From positions 1 through 37,962 of the forward strand of contig NZ_JAAVUT010000031.1 in NCBI RefSeq assembly GCF_018449575.1: a stretch of DNA of 37,962 nt, read 5' to 3'. Under the pieces are notes generated by a model, which was given only the letters and a program-made list of their open reading frames with translations, was not told the DNA's origin and made no database searches. Below, one piece after another: positions 1-9,382 of this stretch. The first letter of the stretch is position 1; each line of letters begins with the position of its first letter. A program made the position numbers and the translations under genes. The DNA is from Sodalis sp. dw_96 (GTDB lineage Bacteria; Pseudomonadota; Gammaproteobacteria; Enterobacterales; Enterobacteriaceae).

Positions 1-12
1 CTCGTTTCACGA

Positions 13-816
13 TCAATGATCGCGGGTTTGGTCGCTCAGGGTTTGGCGTTCCGGCCGTTTGAAGATCATTTCCCTTTCGCCGGATTGCGCGGCGTCATAT
101 TCATAGCCGCCGTCATTAAATTCGGCGAGCTGTTCGGGACGGGACAGCCGCCGGGTGATGATAAAGCGGCTCATCATGCCGCGGGCTTTTTTGGCGTTGA
201 AGCTGATGACTTTGTATTTGCCGTTCTTCTGGTCAAGGAACACCGGCTTGATGATACGTCCCGCCAGTTTTTTGCCATTGACCGCTTTAAAGTACTCTTC
301 CGATGCCAGATTTATCAGCACGTCGTCTTTCTGTTCCTCCAGGGCTTCGTGTAATTTCCCGGTGAGCGTATCGCCCCAGAACTGATACAAATCGGCCCCC
401 AGCGGATTGGCCAACTTGATGCTCATCTCCAAGCGGTACGGCTGCATCAGATCCAGCGGACGTAATATGCCGTACAGCCCGGACAGGATGCGCAGATGAG
501 TCTGGGCGAAATCAAAGTCCTGTTCGTCGAAGGTTTCCGCCCTCAGGCCGGTATAGACGTCGCCTTTGAAAGCTAAAACCGCCTGGCGGGCATTGTCGGG
601 GGTGAAATCCGCCTGCCATGACTGGAAGCGCGCCGCATTAAGACTGGCCAGTTTGTCGCTGATGCCCATAAGCGCGGACAACTGCGCCGGCGTTAACTTC
701 CGGCAGATCGCCATGAGCTGTTTTGATCTTTCCAGCAGCGCCGGCCGGCTGTGGCGCCGGGTAGCCAACGGGCTATGGTAATCCAGCGTTTTGGCTGGAG
801 AGATAACGATAAGCAT
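13..816 (-). CDS. yaaA: Peroxide stress resistance protein YaaA (UPF0246)
   Basis: 267 residues against about 258 in E. coli, and aligned along its whole length. It starts [12 protein letters not shown], carries FKGDVYTG at residues 83-90 and [20 protein letters not shown] at 112-131, all hallmarks of the YaaA/DUF328 family. In E. coli YaaA is a cytoplasmic protein induced by hydrogen peroxide through OxyR; it lowers free intracellular iron and so limits Fenton damage. The start is supported by AGGA about nine bases upstream on the minus strand. It lies 24 bp downstream of alsT on the same strand, so the two are probably co-transcribed, as in E. coli. The C-terminus is a few residues longer than in E. 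coli. No OxyR site was identified. The family assignment is secure; the iron role is known from E. coli and not visible in the sequence. Confidence 0.96.
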   Translation of the reverse strand: MLIVISPAKTLDYHSPLATRRHSRPALLERSKQLMAICRKLTPAQLSALMGISDKLASLNAARFQSWQADFTPDNARQAVLAFKGDVYTGLRAETFDEQDFDFAQTHLRILSGLYGILRPLDLMQPYRLEMSIKLANPLGADLYQFWGDTLTGKLHEALEEQKDDVLINLASEEYFKAVNGKKLAGRIIKPVFLDQKNGKYKVISFNAKKARGMMSRFIITRRLSRPEQLAEFNDGGYEYDAAQSGEREMIFKRPERQTLSDQTRDH

Positions 817-840
817 GTTTTCTCGGTCCTGTGTCTTGGC

Positions 841-2277
841 TTATTTATGCGCTGTCGGCCGATCCCAGATTCCCGGTGATAGCTGGTCGGCGATAGCGGG
901 GAAATTGGCGGCGTAAAACGTCGGTAATTTACCGATATTGCGCTGGCTATTGTAATCACGCGCCAGCATTAACGCGATACGCGACAGCAGCAGGAGCGCG
1001 ATAAGATTGGTAAGGGTCATTAACCCCATCGCCATATCCGCCAGCCGCCACAAGACCGGCATCTCAGCCAGGCAGCCGAACATCACCATCCCCAGCGTCA
1101 GCAAACGGAACAGCCATATCAACCGCCGGGGGCAGTGGCGAAAGAATCGCAGGCTGCTTTCCGCGTAGGCGTAATTGCCGATGATGGAGGTGAAAGCAAA
1201 AATAAAGATAATCACCGCCATAAACAGCGTGCTCCAGGCGCCGCCGACCGAGGCGATGGATTGCTGGATCAAGGCGAAGCCCTGCTGTGGCGGCACGGCC
1301 TGGTTCAACGCCCCGGAGGTCAGGATGATGGCCGCGGTGGCGCTGCATATCACAATGGTATCGAGGAAAACCGCCAGCATTTGAATATAACCCTGGGAGG
1401 CGGGATGAGGCGGCCAGGGAGTGGCGGCGGCGGCGATATTGGGCGCCGAACCCATGCCGGCCTCGTTGGAGAACAGCCCCCGTTGCACTCCCAGGAAAAT
1501 CGCCTGGGAAACGCCATAGCCGGCGACCCCGGCCGCGGCCTGCCGCAGTCCGAACGCGCTGTTGAAAACCAGTTCGGCCACCTCGGACAGTCTTTGGGTA
1601 TGCTCGGCCACTACCCAGCCCGCGAGCATAACGTAGAGCAGCGCCATGGCCGGTACGATCCATTGCGACAGGCGGGCAATGATCCTCACCCCGCCGAAGA
1701 TGGCCAGGGCGGTCAGCAGCACCAGCCCCAGACCGATTTGGTAATGTTCAAAGCCGAACGCGCCCTGCATTGATTGCGCAATCGCGCCGGCCTGCACCGC
1801 GTTGAACACGCCGCCGTAGCCCACCAGCAAAAAGCAGGAGAACAATATCCCCATCCAGCGCAGGCCCAGGCCCTTTTCCATATACCAGGCCGGCCCGCCG
1901 CGAAAATTACCCTGGGCGTCACGCACTTTATAAAGCTGCGCCAGCGTGCTTTCCACGAAGGCGGTGGCCATGCCGATAAATGCCGCCAGCCACATCCAGA
2001 CGATGGCGCCCGGACCGCCCGCCACCAGCGCCAGGACCACGCCGGTGAGATTACCGCAGCCGATACGCGCCGCCAGGGTGGTGCATAAGGCTTGGAAGGG
2101 AGAGATACCGGCACTGTCGGCCTGGTTTGATCCCTTCAAGATGGAAAAAATATGAAAAAAATGCCGGAACTGGATGAAACCGGAGCGCAATGTGAACCAA
2201 AGGCCGGAGCCTATCAGCAGATAAATCAGTACTGAATTCCAGATAAGGTCATTGATGAAATTAAATAACTCGGCCAT
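841..2277 (-). CDS. yaaJ: Alanine/glycine:cation symporter family protein (AlsT/YaaJ-like)
   Basis: 478-residue polytopic inner-membrane protein of the alanine or glycine:cation symporter (AGCS) family, expected to import small amino acids with Na+ or H+. Family signatures are clear: GGPGAIVWMWLAAFIGM at residues 88-104, FRGGPAWYM at 125-133, and a downstream FSNEAGMGSAPN block. About ten hydrophobic segments are visible. The frame is open 28 codons further upstream, but the start at 2277 is chosen because it gives MAELFNFINDLIW, which aligns with the E. coli YaaJ N-terminus, and has GAGG five bases upstream. The upstream extension is Pro-rich and unlike the family. The gene is divergent from talB across 143 bp and probably heads an operon with yaaA. 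The substrate in this host is inferred from the family only. Confidence 0.93.
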   Translation of the reverse strand: MAELFNFINDLIWNSVLIYLLIGSGLWFTLRSGFIQFRHFFHIFSILKGSNQADSAGISPFQALCTTLAARIGCGNLTGVVLALVAGGPGAIVWMWLAAFIGMATAFVESTLAQLYKVRDAQGNFRGGPAWYMEKGLGLRWMGILFSCFLLVGYGGVFNAVQAGAIAQSMQGAFGFEHYQIGLGLVLLTALAIFGGVRIIARLSQWIVPAMALLYVMLAGWVVAEHTQRLSEVAELVFNSAFGLRQAAAGVAGYGVSQAIFLGVQRGLFSNEAGMGSAPNIAAAATPWPPHPASQGYIQMLAVFLDTIVICSATAAIILTSGALNQAVPPQQGFALIQQSIASVGGAWSTLFMAVIIFIFAFTSIIGNYAYAESSLRFFRHCPRRLIWLFRLLTLGMVMFGCLAEMPVLWRLADMAMGLMTLTNLIALLLLSRIALMLARDYNSQRNIGKLPTFYAANFPAIADQLSPGIWDRPTAHK

Positions 2278-2320
2278 TTCTGCCTCTTCTTCCTTGATAA
2301 ACGGCGACGGCGGATAAACC

Positions 2321-2343
2321 ACCGGCGTGAGCCTTGCGCCGGT
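2321..2343. repeat. Perfect inverted repeat between yaaJ and talB
   Basis: ACCGGCG (2321-2327) and CGCCGGT (2337-2343) are perfect 7-bp arms around a 9-base loop, between the divergent yaaJ and talB genes. It could be an operator or an RNA hairpin in the talB leader. No T-run follows, so it is not an ordinary terminator. A weak promoter-like TATCAT lies at 2356-2361 just downstream. The function is unknown. Confidence 0.4.
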
Positions 2344-2420
2344 CCCCACGCGTGGTATCATCGAAAAAGGCCGTGCATCGCCACCTTATAAGTACCACCC
2401 TCACAATGAGATATCCCAAC

Positions 2421-3374
2421 ATGACAGATAAACTAAGTGCCCTACGCAAGATGACCTCCGTTGTCGCCGATACGGGTGATATCACAGCCATCAAACTGTA
2501 CCAGCCACAGGATGCAACCACCAACCCCTCATTGATTCTTAATGCGGCGCAAATCCCTGAATATCGCCGTTACATCGATCAGGCCGTCACCTGGGCCCGC
2601 GATCAGAGCAGCGATCCGGCCGAGCAGATTAAATATGCCACCGACAAGCTGGCGGTGAATATCGGCGTTGAAATTCTGAAACTGGTTCCGGGCCGGGTCT
2701 CCACGGAAGTGGATGCCCGTCTTTCTTACGATACCGAAGCCAGCGTCGTCAAAGCCAAACGGCTGATTAAGCTTTATAACGATGCCGGTATCGGCAACGA
2801 TCGCATCCTGATTAAACTGGCTTCCACCTGGCAGGGTATCCGCGCGGCGGAACAGTTGGAAAAGGCCGGCATCAATTGCAATCTGACGCTGTTGTTTTCC
2901 TTTGCCCAGGCCCGCGCCTGCGCCGAGGCGGGGGCCTTTCTTATTTCGCCGTTCGTCGGCCGTATTCTCGACTGGCACAAAGCCAACGGCAGCCAAAAAG
3001 AATTTACTCCCCAACAGGATCCCGGCGTCGTGTCGGTCACGGAAATTTACCGTTACTACAAAGAACATGGCTATGAAACCGTGGTCATGGGCGCCAGTTT
3101 CCGCAACATCGGCGAAATTATCGAACTGGCCGGCTGCGACCGCCTGACCATCGCGCCGCCGTTGCTGAAAGAACTGGCCGAGAGCGATGGCCCGCTGGAG
3201 CGTAAACTATCCTATACGGGAAATATAAAGGCGCGTCCCGCAAAAATGACCGAAGCCGAATTCCTGTGGCAACATAACCATGATCCGATGGCGGTGGATA
3301 AGCTGGCGGACGGCATCCGCAAGTTTGCCGCCGATCAGGAAAAGTTGGAAACGCTGGTGAAAGAACTGCTGTAA
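2421..3374 (+). CDS. talB: Transaldolase B
   Basis: 317 residues, the same length as E. coli TalB and aligned without gaps. Transaldolase moves a dihydroxyacetone unit between sedoheptulose 7-phosphate and glyceraldehyde 3-phosphate in the cytoplasmic pentose phosphate pathway. Class I catalytic features are present: Asp17 in VVADTGD, the Schiff-base Lys132 in [10 protein letters not shown], and Glu96 in [11 protein letters not shown]. The frame is open 29 codons upstream, but ATG 2421 gives [10 protein letters not shown], matching the family start. The Shine-Dalgarno is poor (only GAG about ten bases upstream), and an in-frame ATG at 2406 is an alternative. A hairpin terminator follows 20 bp after the stop, so it is probably monocistronic. 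The assignment is very secure. Confidence 0.98.
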   Translation: MTDKLSALRKMTSVVADTGDITAIKLYQPQDATTNPSLILNAAQIPEYRRYIDQAVTWARDQSSDPAEQIKYATDKLAVNIGVEILKLVPGRVSTEVDARLSYDTEASVVKAKRLIKLYNDAGIGNDRILIKLASTWQGIRAAEQLEKAGINCNLTLLFSFAQARACAEAGAFLISPFVGRILDWHKANGSQKEFTPQQDPGVVSVTEIYRYYKEHGYETVVMGASFRNIGEIIELAGCDRLTIAPPLLKELAESDGPLERKLSYTGNIKARPAKMTEAEFLWQHNHDPMAVDKLADGIRKFAADQEKLETLVKELL

Positions 3375-3394
3375 ACCGCAACAACAGCCACTAC

Positions 3395-3419
3395 GGCCCG
3401 CTCTGCGGGCCATGTTTTG
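3395..3419 (+). terminator. Rho-independent terminator of talB
   Basis: GGCCCGC (3395-3401), loop TCT, GCGGGCC (3405-3411), followed by ATGTTTTGT. A perfect 7-bp GC stem with a short U-rich tail sits 21 bp after the talB stop. Confidence 0.8.
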
Positions 3420-3482
3420 TCGGCTGGCCTTTAACCGGCAACTTGATATCATAAGCAAAATATTCGCAGCAGGATGATATCC

Positions 3483-4073
3483 ATGAATACATGCCGCATA
3501 GGGCTGGTTTCCATCTCCGATCGCGCCGCCAAAGGTGTTTATCAGGATCAGGGTATCCCCGCGCTGGCCGCCTGGCTCACCGGGGCACTTGTGACGCCGT
3601 TCAAGCTGGAAACCCGTCTGGTACCCGATGAGCAGCTGCTGATTGAACAAACCCTCTGCGAGCTGGTGGATGAAATGGGCTGCCATCTGGTGTTGACCAC
3701 CGGCGGTACCGGCCCCGCCCGCCGCGATGTGACCCCTGATGCGACGCTGGCGGTGGCGGATCGCGAAATGCCCGGCTTCGGCGAGCAGATGCGGCAAATC
3801 AGCCTGCATTTTGTGCCCACCGCCATTTTGTCCCGGCAGACCGCGGTCATCCGCAAGCAAGCCCTGATCCTTAATTTGCCCGGCCAGCCCCGCTCGATAA
3901 AAGAGACCTTGGAAGGAGTGAGGGATGAACAGGGCCAGGTGCTGGTGGCCGGCATTTTTGCCAGCGTCCCCTATTGCATCCAACTGCTGGAAGGCCCCTA
4001 TGTGGACACCGACCCGGCCGTTGTATCCGCCTTCCGCCCCAAGAGCGCCCGGCTTCCGCCGACAGATGAGTGA
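3483..4073 (+). CDS. mog: Molybdopterin adenylyltransferase Mog
   Basis: 196 residues; E. coli Mog has 195. It adenylylates molybdopterin with ATP to give MPT-AMP, the activated form into which MoeA then inserts molybdate during molybdenum cofactor synthesis. The MoaB/Mog fold signature is intact: the N-terminal VSISDRA, then TTGGTGPARRDVTPDAT with its catalytic Asp, and the C-terminal LNLPGQPRS. The start at 3483 is preferred over the in-frame ATG at 3474 because CAGGA lies eight bases upstream of 3483 and the protein then begins MNTCRIGLVSISDRA like E. coli. It follows talB, as in E. coli, but is separated from it by a terminator, so it probably has its own promoter. No other moco genes are in the window. 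Confidence 0.97.
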   Translation: MNTCRIGLVSISDRAAKGVYQDQGIPALAAWLTGALVTPFKLETRLVPDEQLLIEQTLCELVDEMGCHLVLTTGGTGPARRDVTPDATLAVADREMPGFGEQMRQISLHFVPTAILSRQTAVIRKQALILNLPGQPRSIKETLEGVRDEQGQVLVAGIFASVPYCIQLLEGPYVDTDPAVVSAFRPKSARLPPTDE

Positions 4074-4174
4074 AGACAGATGCGGGACGACAGGCCATTC
4101 AATCAACACAACACAGGCGTTGTCCCATTCACTAGTTATTGCACCGCCGGCCCTTTGCACGGGGGTGAAAAGGG

Positions 4175-4203
4175 TTTCCAGTGAGTATAAATATCTTTAC
4201 AAT
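4175..4203 (+). promoter_or_regulatory. Candidate sigma-70 promoter for the MFS gene
   Basis: TTTCCA at 4175-4180 (4/6), 17-bp spacer, TACAAT at 4198-4203 (5/6). The predicted transcript starts near 4210, about 40 bases before the start codon. Found by eye only. Confidence 0.45.
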
Positions 4204-4250
4204 GAACGTTATATTTTTTTCTTATCTCACCTGGCGTTAAACAAAAAATT

Positions 4251-5561
4251 ATGCATGGCGATCCGCAGCGTCGTTTAAACCCGCAAGATTATAAAACCCT
4301 GTCCTTGGCCGCCTTGGGGGGCGCCCTTGAGTTTTATGATTTCATCATTTTTGTGTTTTTCGCCGGCGTGATGGGCAAGCTGTTTTTCCCGGCGGATTTG
4401 CCGGAATGGCTAAGACAAATGCAAACCTTCGGCATCTTTGCCGCCGGTTACCTGGCCAGGCCGCTTGGGGGCATCGTTATGGCGCATTTCGGCGATAAGG
4501 TCGGCCGCAAAAAGATGTTCAGTCTGTCGATATTGCTGATGGCGTTGCCGACCCTGCTGATGGGTATGTTGCCCACCTATGCTTCACTGGGGCTCGCCGC
4601 GCCGCTGTTGCTGTTGCTGTTGCGCATCCTGCAAGGGGCCGCCATTGGCGGCGAGGTCCCCGGCGCCTGGGTATTTGTGGCCGAACATGTGCCCCGCCGG
4701 CGTATCGGTTTCGCCTGCGGCACCTTAACCGCCGGGCTTACGGTGGGCATATTGCTCGGTTCGTTTGTCGCCACCTTGCTGAACGCCTTTATTTCTCCGT
4801 CGGGCATCGCTCAGTGGGGCTGGCGTATTCCCTTTTTCCTCGGCGGCGTCTTCGGGTTGGTGGCCATGTATCTGCGGCGCTGGCTGAGGGAAACGCCGGT
4901 GTTTATGGAAATGCAGAGCCGGCAAATGCTGGCGAAAGAGCTGCCGTTAAAATCAGTGGTCCTCAATCACCAAAAGGCGGTAATCCTTTCCATGCTGCTG
5001 ACCTGGCTGTTGTCCGCCGGGATTGTGGTGGTTATCCTGATGGCCCCCCTGTGGTTGCAACAGCAGGCGGGGGTGCCCGCGGCCCTGGCGCTGGAAGCCA
5101 ATTGCCTGGCCACCATTGCCCTGGCGGCGGGATGTGTGGTCACCGGCACGGTTATCGATGCTCTGGGTGCGGGTAAAACCTTTATCATCGGCTGTCTCAT
5201 GCTGGCCGTATTCAGCTGGCTGTTTTACCACACCGGCGGCGGCCATCCGCTGCAATTATTCATCACCTATGGGTTGGCGGGGTTCAGCGTCGGCGTGGTG
5301 GGCGGAGTGCCTTACGTGATGGTGCATGCGTTTCCCCCCGCGGTGCGTTTCAGCGGAATTTCCTTCTCCTATAATATCGCTTACGCCGTTTTCGGCGGCT
5401 TAACGCCGATATTCGTCACCCTGCTGATGCGCATCACCCCCATGGCCCCGGCCTGGTATGTGTTGGGTCTGGCACTGATGGGCGTTGCGCTCGGGATATT
5501 CCTGCCGGCGGATTTACGCCGCCGATTCCCTGTGGGCGATGAGATTAGCTCCGTCGCCTGA
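4251..5561 (+). CDS. MFS transporter, metabolite:H+ symporter (MHS) family
   Basis: 436-residue, 12-helix inner-membrane transporter of the major facilitator superfamily. It belongs to the MHS branch (relatives ProP, KgtP, ShiA), judging from ALEFYDF at residues 25-31, the loop 2-3 motif GDKVGRKK at 81-88 and RILQGAAIGGEVPGA at 125-139. MHS proteins import organic acids or osmolytes with protons; the substrate here cannot be told. It occupies the place between mog and dnaK that holds satP, yaaW and yaaI in E. coli. ATG 4251 is the only reasonable ATG start before the upstream in-frame stop at 4203-4205, yet it has no recognisable Shine-Dalgarno (the upstream bases are A-rich). Translation may therefore be weak or rely on an unstructured AT-rich leader. 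The family call is firm and the substrate unknown. Confidence 0.88.
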   Translation: MHGDPQRRLNPQDYKTLSLAALGGALEFYDFIIFVFFAGVMGKLFFPADLPEWLRQMQTFGIFAAGYLARPLGGIVMAHFGDKVGRKKMFSLSILLMALPTLLMGMLPTYASLGLAAPLLLLLLRILQGAAIGGEVPGAWVFVAEHVPRRRIGFACGTLTAGLTVGILLGSFVATLLNAFISPSGIAQWGWRIPFFLGGVFGLVAMYLRRWLRETPVFMEMQSRQMLAKELPLKSVVLNHQKAVILSMLLTWLLSAGIVVVILMAPLWLQQQAGVPAALALEANCLATIALAAGCVVTGTVIDALGAGKTFIIGCLMLAVFSWLFYHTGGGHPLQLFITYGLAGFSVGVVGGVPYVMVHAFPPAVRFSGISFSYNIAYAVFGGLTPIFVTLLMRITPMAPAWYVLGLALMGVALGIFLPADLRRRFPVGDEISSVA

Positions 5562-5762
5562 CTTGCCGGGAGACCTTCACGGGGCCGGGAGCTGTTTTCT
5601 TGCGACGGCGCACTCTTTATCTCGCCTGATCTCATTCAAGACTGATTTTCCTCGGAAAATATAAAATCCATATTATTCATAGTGATATTGTTATTTGGCT
5701 GCTTGCGACAATAATATGGCGGATCTAAGAGACGGGAAAAACAGCTTTTTTTTTACCCTTAC
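5562..5762. other. Intergenic region upstream of the dnaK promoter
   Basis: No gene seen. The sequence turns AT-rich from about 5640. No convincing terminator follows the MFS gene. The dnaK heat-shock promoter begins at 5763, so much of this stretch is probably promoter-proximal spacer. Confidence 0.5.
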
Positions 5763-5794
5763 CCCTTGATGCGGGGCGTAGTGGCCCCATCTTA
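5763..5794 (+). promoter_or_regulatory. Sigma-32 heat-shock promoter of dnaKJ
   Basis: CCCTTGAT (5763-5770), a 14-bp spacer, then CCCCATCTTA (5785-5794). This matches E. coli dnaK P1 in both boxes and in spacing, and it lies about 120 bp before the dnaK start as in E. coli. RpoH control of dnaK and dnaJ is therefore expected. Confidence 0.92.
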
Positions 5795-5915
5795 TTTGCA
5801 ACCAACGTTGTTTAACCTGCAAACAAATAGCAGTCGGTAACTTGAAAACAGCTTATCCGGCCATATATCAGGTTTACGACCACAATGAATATGACTTTTT
5901 AGTGGAGATGTTTAG

Positions 5916-7850
5916 ATGGGTAAAATTATTGGTATCGACTTGGGTACGACCAACTCTTGTATCGCAATCATTGAAGGCTCCAAACCTCGGGTGCTGGAAA
6001 ACAGCGAAGGCGATCGTACTACCCCTTCCATTATTGCTTACACGCAGGACGGTGAAATTCTGGTTGGCCAACCAGCTAAACGTCAGTCCGTAACGAATCC
6101 AAAAAATACACTGTTCGCCATCAAGCGTTTGATCGGCCGCCGTTACGAAGACGAAGAAGTACAGCGTGACAAGAATATCATGCCGTACAGCATCGTCGCT
6201 TCCGACAATGGCGACGCCTGGCTGGACGTGAAAGGCCAGAAAATGGCCCCGCCGCAGATTTCCGCTGAAATCTTGAAAAAAATGAAAAAAACCGCGGAAG
6301 ATTATCTTGGCGAACCGGTTACCGAAGCGGTTATCACCGTGCCGGCTTATTTTAACGATACCCAGCGTCAGGCCACCAAGGATGCGGGGCGTATCGCCGG
6401 TCTCGACGTTAAACGTATCATTAACGAACCCACCGCCGCGGCGCTGGCCTACGGTCTGGATAAAGAAGTCGGCAACCGCACCATCGCGGTGTATGACCTG
6501 GGCGGCGGTACGTTCGATATTTCCATTATCGAAATCGACGACGTGGACAACGAAAAAACCTTTGAAGTGCTGTCCACCAACGGCGACACCCATCTGGGTG
6601 GGGAAGACTTCGACAGCCGCCTGATCAATTATCTGGTTGATGAATTCAAGAAAGACCAGGGCATCGATTTGCGCCATGACCCGCTGGCAATGCAGCGTTT
6701 GAAAGAGTCCGCGGAAAAGGCCAAGATCGAGCTCTCTTCAGCTCAGCAGACCGACGTCAACCTGCCGTATATCACGGCGGATGCCACCGGTCCGAAACAC
6801 ATGAATATCAAGGTGACCCGCGCCAAGCTGGAATCCCTGGTGGAAGACCTGATTAAGCGCACCATGGATCCGCTGAAGATGGCCCTGAAGGATGCCGGGC
6901 TGTCGGTGAGCGATATCAAAGACGTTATTCTGGTGGGCGGTCAGACTCGTATGCCGCTGGTGCAGAAGACCGTTACCGATTTCTTCGGTAAAGAACCGCG
7001 CAAAGATGTCAACCCCGATGAAGCGGTGGCTATCGGCGCCGCGGTACAGGGCGGGGTATTGGCCGGTGATGTGAAAGACGTGTTGTTGCTGGACGTGACG
7101 CCTTTGTCCCTGGGTATCGAGACCATGGGCGGCGTGATGACGGCGCTTATCGCCAAGAACACCACCATCCCCACCAAGCACAGCCAGGTGTTCTCCACCG
7201 CGGAAGACAACCAGTCCGCCGTGACCATCCATGTGCTGCAAGGGGAACGTAAACGTGCCGCGGATAACAAGTCCCTGGGACAGTTTAATTTGGACGGCAT
7301 CTCTGCGGCCATGCGCGGCATGCCGCAAATCGAAGTGACCTTCGATATCGATGCCGACGGTATCCTGCACGTGTCCGCTAAAGACAAGAACAGCGGCCGC
7401 GAACAGAAGATCACCATCAAAGCCTCTTCCGGCCTGAACGAGGAAGAAATCCAGAAGATGGTGCGGGAAGCTGAGGCCAATGCGGAATCGGACCGTAAGT
7501 TCGAAGAACTGGTTCAGACCCGCAACCAGGCCGACCATCTGCTGCACAGCACGCGTAAGCAGTTGGAAGAAGCGGGCGATAAGCTGCCGGCGGATGACAA
7601 GACTTCCATCGAGACCGCGCTGAGCGGCCTGGATACCGCGCTGAAAGGCGAAGACAAGGCGGAAATCGAAGCCAAGATGCAGGCGCTGATCCAGGTATCC
7701 GGCAAATTGCTGGAAGTGGCTCAGCAGCAGGCGGCACAGGCCGGCGCGGGAGCTGCGGGCGCAGGTGCAACTAATGCCGGCGCCGATGGGGCCAAGAAAG
7801 ACGATGATGTCGTCGATGCCGAGTTTGAAGAAGTTAAAGATAAAAAATAA
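5916..7850 (+). CDS. dnaK: Molecular chaperone DnaK (Hsp70)
   Basis: 644 residues (638 in E. coli). This ATP-driven Hsp70 binds exposed hydrophobic segments of unfolded proteins, works with DnaJ and GrpE in the cytoplasm, and restrains sigma-32. The nucleotide-binding domain opens with [12 protein letters not shown] (residues 4-15) and carries the phosphate-2 motif [12 protein letters not shown] near 193. The conserved linker [15 protein letters not shown] comes near 390, followed by the beta substrate-binding domain and the helical lid. The tail is a Gly/Ala-rich flexible stretch ending in acidic EFEEVKDKK. The few extra residues relative to E. coli sit in the Gly/Ala tail. GGAG lies upstream in TGGAGATGTTTAG. 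It is followed by dnaJ after 109 bp and driven by the sigma-32 promoter at 5763. Confidence 0.99.
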   Translation: MGKIIGIDLGTTNSCIAIIEGSKPRVLENSEGDRTTPSIIAYTQDGEILVGQPAKRQSVTNPKNTLFAIKRLIGRRYEDEEVQRDKNIMPYSIVASDNGDAWLDVKGQKMAPPQISAEILKKMKKTAEDYLGEPVTEAVITVPAYFNDTQRQATKDAGRIAGLDVKRIINEPTAAALAYGLDKEVGNRTIAVYDLGGGTFDISIIEIDDVDNEKTFEVLSTNGDTHLGGEDFDSRLINYLVDEFKKDQGIDLRHDPLAMQRLKESAEKAKIELSSAQQTDVNLPYITADATGPKHMNIKVTRAKLESLVEDLIKRTMDPLKMALKDAGLSVSDIKDVILVGGQTRMPLVQKTVTDFFGKEPRKDVNPDEAVAIGAAVQGGVLAGDVKDVLLLDVTPLSLGIETMGGVMTALIAKNTTIPTKHSQVFSTAEDNQSAVTIHVLQGERKRAADNKSLGQFNLDGISAAMRGMPQIEVTFDIDADGILHVSAKDKNSGREQKITIKASSGLNEEEIQKMVREAEANAESDRKFEELVQTRNQADHLLHSTRKQLEEAGDKLPADDKTSIETALSGLDTALKGEDKAEIEAKMQALIQVSGKLLEVAQQQAAQAGAGAAGAGATNAGADGAKKDDDVVDAEFEEVKDKK

Positions 7851-7902
7851 TCGCCCTTGATCGGGCACAGCGGCGATGGCTGATATCGTGGCTGGCAACA
7901 GG

Positions 7903-7932
7903 CACGGGCGTTGGGGTAACCTTGCGCCCGTG
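7903..7932 (+). promoter_or_regulatory. Intercistronic hairpin between dnaK and dnaJ
   Basis: CACGGGCG (7903-7910) and CGCCCGTG (7925-7932) form a perfect 8-bp GC stem around a 14-base loop that can itself fold (GG-TAA-CC). It ends 27 bases before the dnaJ ATG and has no U-run, so it is more likely an mRNA-stability or processing element than a terminator. It could help set the DnaK:DnaJ ratio. Confidence 0.55.
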
Positions 7933-7959
7933 TAAGCATGTTGAGGGCAGGAAGAGACA

Positions 7960-9087
7960 ATGGCGAAGTCAGACTATTACGAGATTTTAGGCGTCTCCAG
8001 AGAAGGGGATGAGCGTGAAATCAAAAAGGCCTATAAACGCCTGGCAATGAAATTCCACCCGGATCGTAACCCAGGGAATGCAGAAGCCGAAGCAAAGTTC
8101 AAAGAAATCAAAGAAGCATATGAAATCCTGAATGACCCGCAAAAACGCGCGGCCTACGATCAATACGGCCATGCCGCTTTCGAACAAGGGGGCATGGGCG
8201 GCGGCAGCGGTGCCGGCGGAGCGGATTTCACCGATATATTCGGCGATGTGTTCGGCGATATTTTTGGCGGCGGTCGCCGCCAGCGCGCCAGCCGCGGTTC
8301 GGATCTCCGCTACAATATGGAGCTGACGCTGGAAGAGGCGGTGCGCGGCGTCACCAAGGAAATCCGTATCCCCGCCCTGGAAGAGTGCGACGTTTGCCAC
8401 GGCAGCGGCGCCAAGCCGGGCACCTCTCCCATCACCTGTCCCACCTGTCATGGCGCCGGGCAGGTGCAGATGCGTCAGGGCTTTTTCGCGGTGCAGCAAG
8501 CCTGTCCCACTTGTCAGGGACGCGGCAAGATTATCAAGGATCCCTGTCATAAATGCCACGGACACGGCCGGCTAGAGAAGGCCAAAACCCTGTCGGTTAA
8601 AATACCGGCCGGGGTGGATACCGGCGATCGCATCCGTCTGGCGGGGGAAGGGGAAGCCGGGGACCATGGCGCGCCGGCCGGGGATCTGTACGTTCAGGTC
8701 CAGGTTCGCCAGCATCCTATTTTCGAACGTGAAGATAATAATCTGTTTTGTGAAGTCCCGATCAATTTCGCCATGGCGGCATTGGGCGGCGAAATCGAAG
8801 TGCCGACCCTGGACGGCCGGGTAAAACTGAAGGTGCCGGCGGAAACGCAAACCGGCAAACTGTTCAGGATGCGCGGCAAAGGGGTTAAATCGGTACGCGG
8901 CGGCGCTCAGGGCGATCTGCTGTGCCGGGTCGTGGTGGAAACGCCGGTTAAACTCAACGACAAACAGAAACAGTTATTGAACGAACTGGAAGAGAGTTTC
9001 GGCGGCCCCAGCGGTGCGCAAAACAGTCCGCGCTCCAAAAGCTTTCTCGATGGCGTGAAGAAATTTTTTGACGACTTGACGCGTTAA
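7960..9087 (+). CDS. dnaJ: Co-chaperone DnaJ (Hsp40)
   Basis: 375 residues; E. coli DnaJ has 376. It stimulates DnaK ATPase and delivers unfolded clients. Domains in order: the J domain (residues 1-70) with HPD at 33-35; a Gly/Phe region (about 70-110, rich in GGG and FGD repeats); four CXXCXGXG zinc motifs ([32 protein letters not shown]) near residues 140-200; then the client-binding beta domains and dimerisation tail. All eight zinc cysteines are present. AGGAAGAG lies about five bases before the ATG. It is co-transcribed with dnaK from the sigma-32 promoter. Nothing is missing or truncated. Confidence 0.99.
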   Translation: MAKSDYYEILGVSREGDEREIKKAYKRLAMKFHPDRNPGNAEAEAKFKEIKEAYEILNDPQKRAAYDQYGHAAFEQGGMGGGSGAGGADFTDIFGDVFGDIFGGGRRQRASRGSDLRYNMELTLEEAVRGVTKEIRIPALEECDVCHGSGAKPGTSPITCPTCHGAGQVQMRQGFFAVQQACPTCQGRGKIIKDPCHKCHGHGRLEKAKTLSVKIPAGVDTGDRIRLAGEGEAGDHGAPAGDLYVQVQVRQHPIFEREDNNLFCEVPINFAMAALGGEIEVPTLDGRVKLKVPAETQTGKLFRMRGKGVKSVRGGAQGDLLCRVVVETPVKLNDKQKQLLNELEESFGGPSGAQNSPRSKSFLDGVKKFFDDLTR

Positions 9088-9112
9088 ATCTCCTTGAGGG
9101 TCCGCTCGCTGC

Positions 9113-9141
9113 CCGTGGCGACGGCCTCACGGTTGCTTTTT
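9113..9141 (+). terminator. Possible weak terminator after dnaJ
   Basis: CCGTG (9113-9117) and CACGG (9128-9132) can pair around a 10-base loop, followed by TTGC and five T at 9137-9141. The stem is short and the loop large, so efficiency is doubtful. Confidence 0.35.
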
Positions 9142-9206
9142 CCCCGAAGCCTTGCTGATGGCCCCGGGTGTTGCAGAAAGCCCCTGGTCTTGCTAACGGC
9201 CCTGGT
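9132..9206 (+). repeat. Four imperfect 19-bp tandem repeats
   Basis: TTGC recurs at 9133, 9152, 9171 and 9190, exactly 19 bp apart, each time followed by a C-rich block (CCCC or CCC). Units run 9132-9150, 9151-9169, 9170-9188 and 9189-9206 (the last is one base short). Units 2 to 4 also share GGT at the end. They lie in the non-coding gap between dnaJ and nhaA. No function is assigned. The rest of the gap (9207-9382) shows no gene. Confidence 0.6.
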
Positions 9207-9382
9207 CTTTTTAAGGGATAGTTAACGGCAATGCTGTCCAGGGGCGGTTATTTTTCGATCGCGGCGGCTTTGATTTTGCGACGCGGTCCGCGCAAGCTCC
9301 CGGTTATCACTACCTTTTCTTTACCCATCGCCTTATTTTCCGCACAATAAAGCTTCTTCAGCAAACTCAGAGGAAAGGGATT

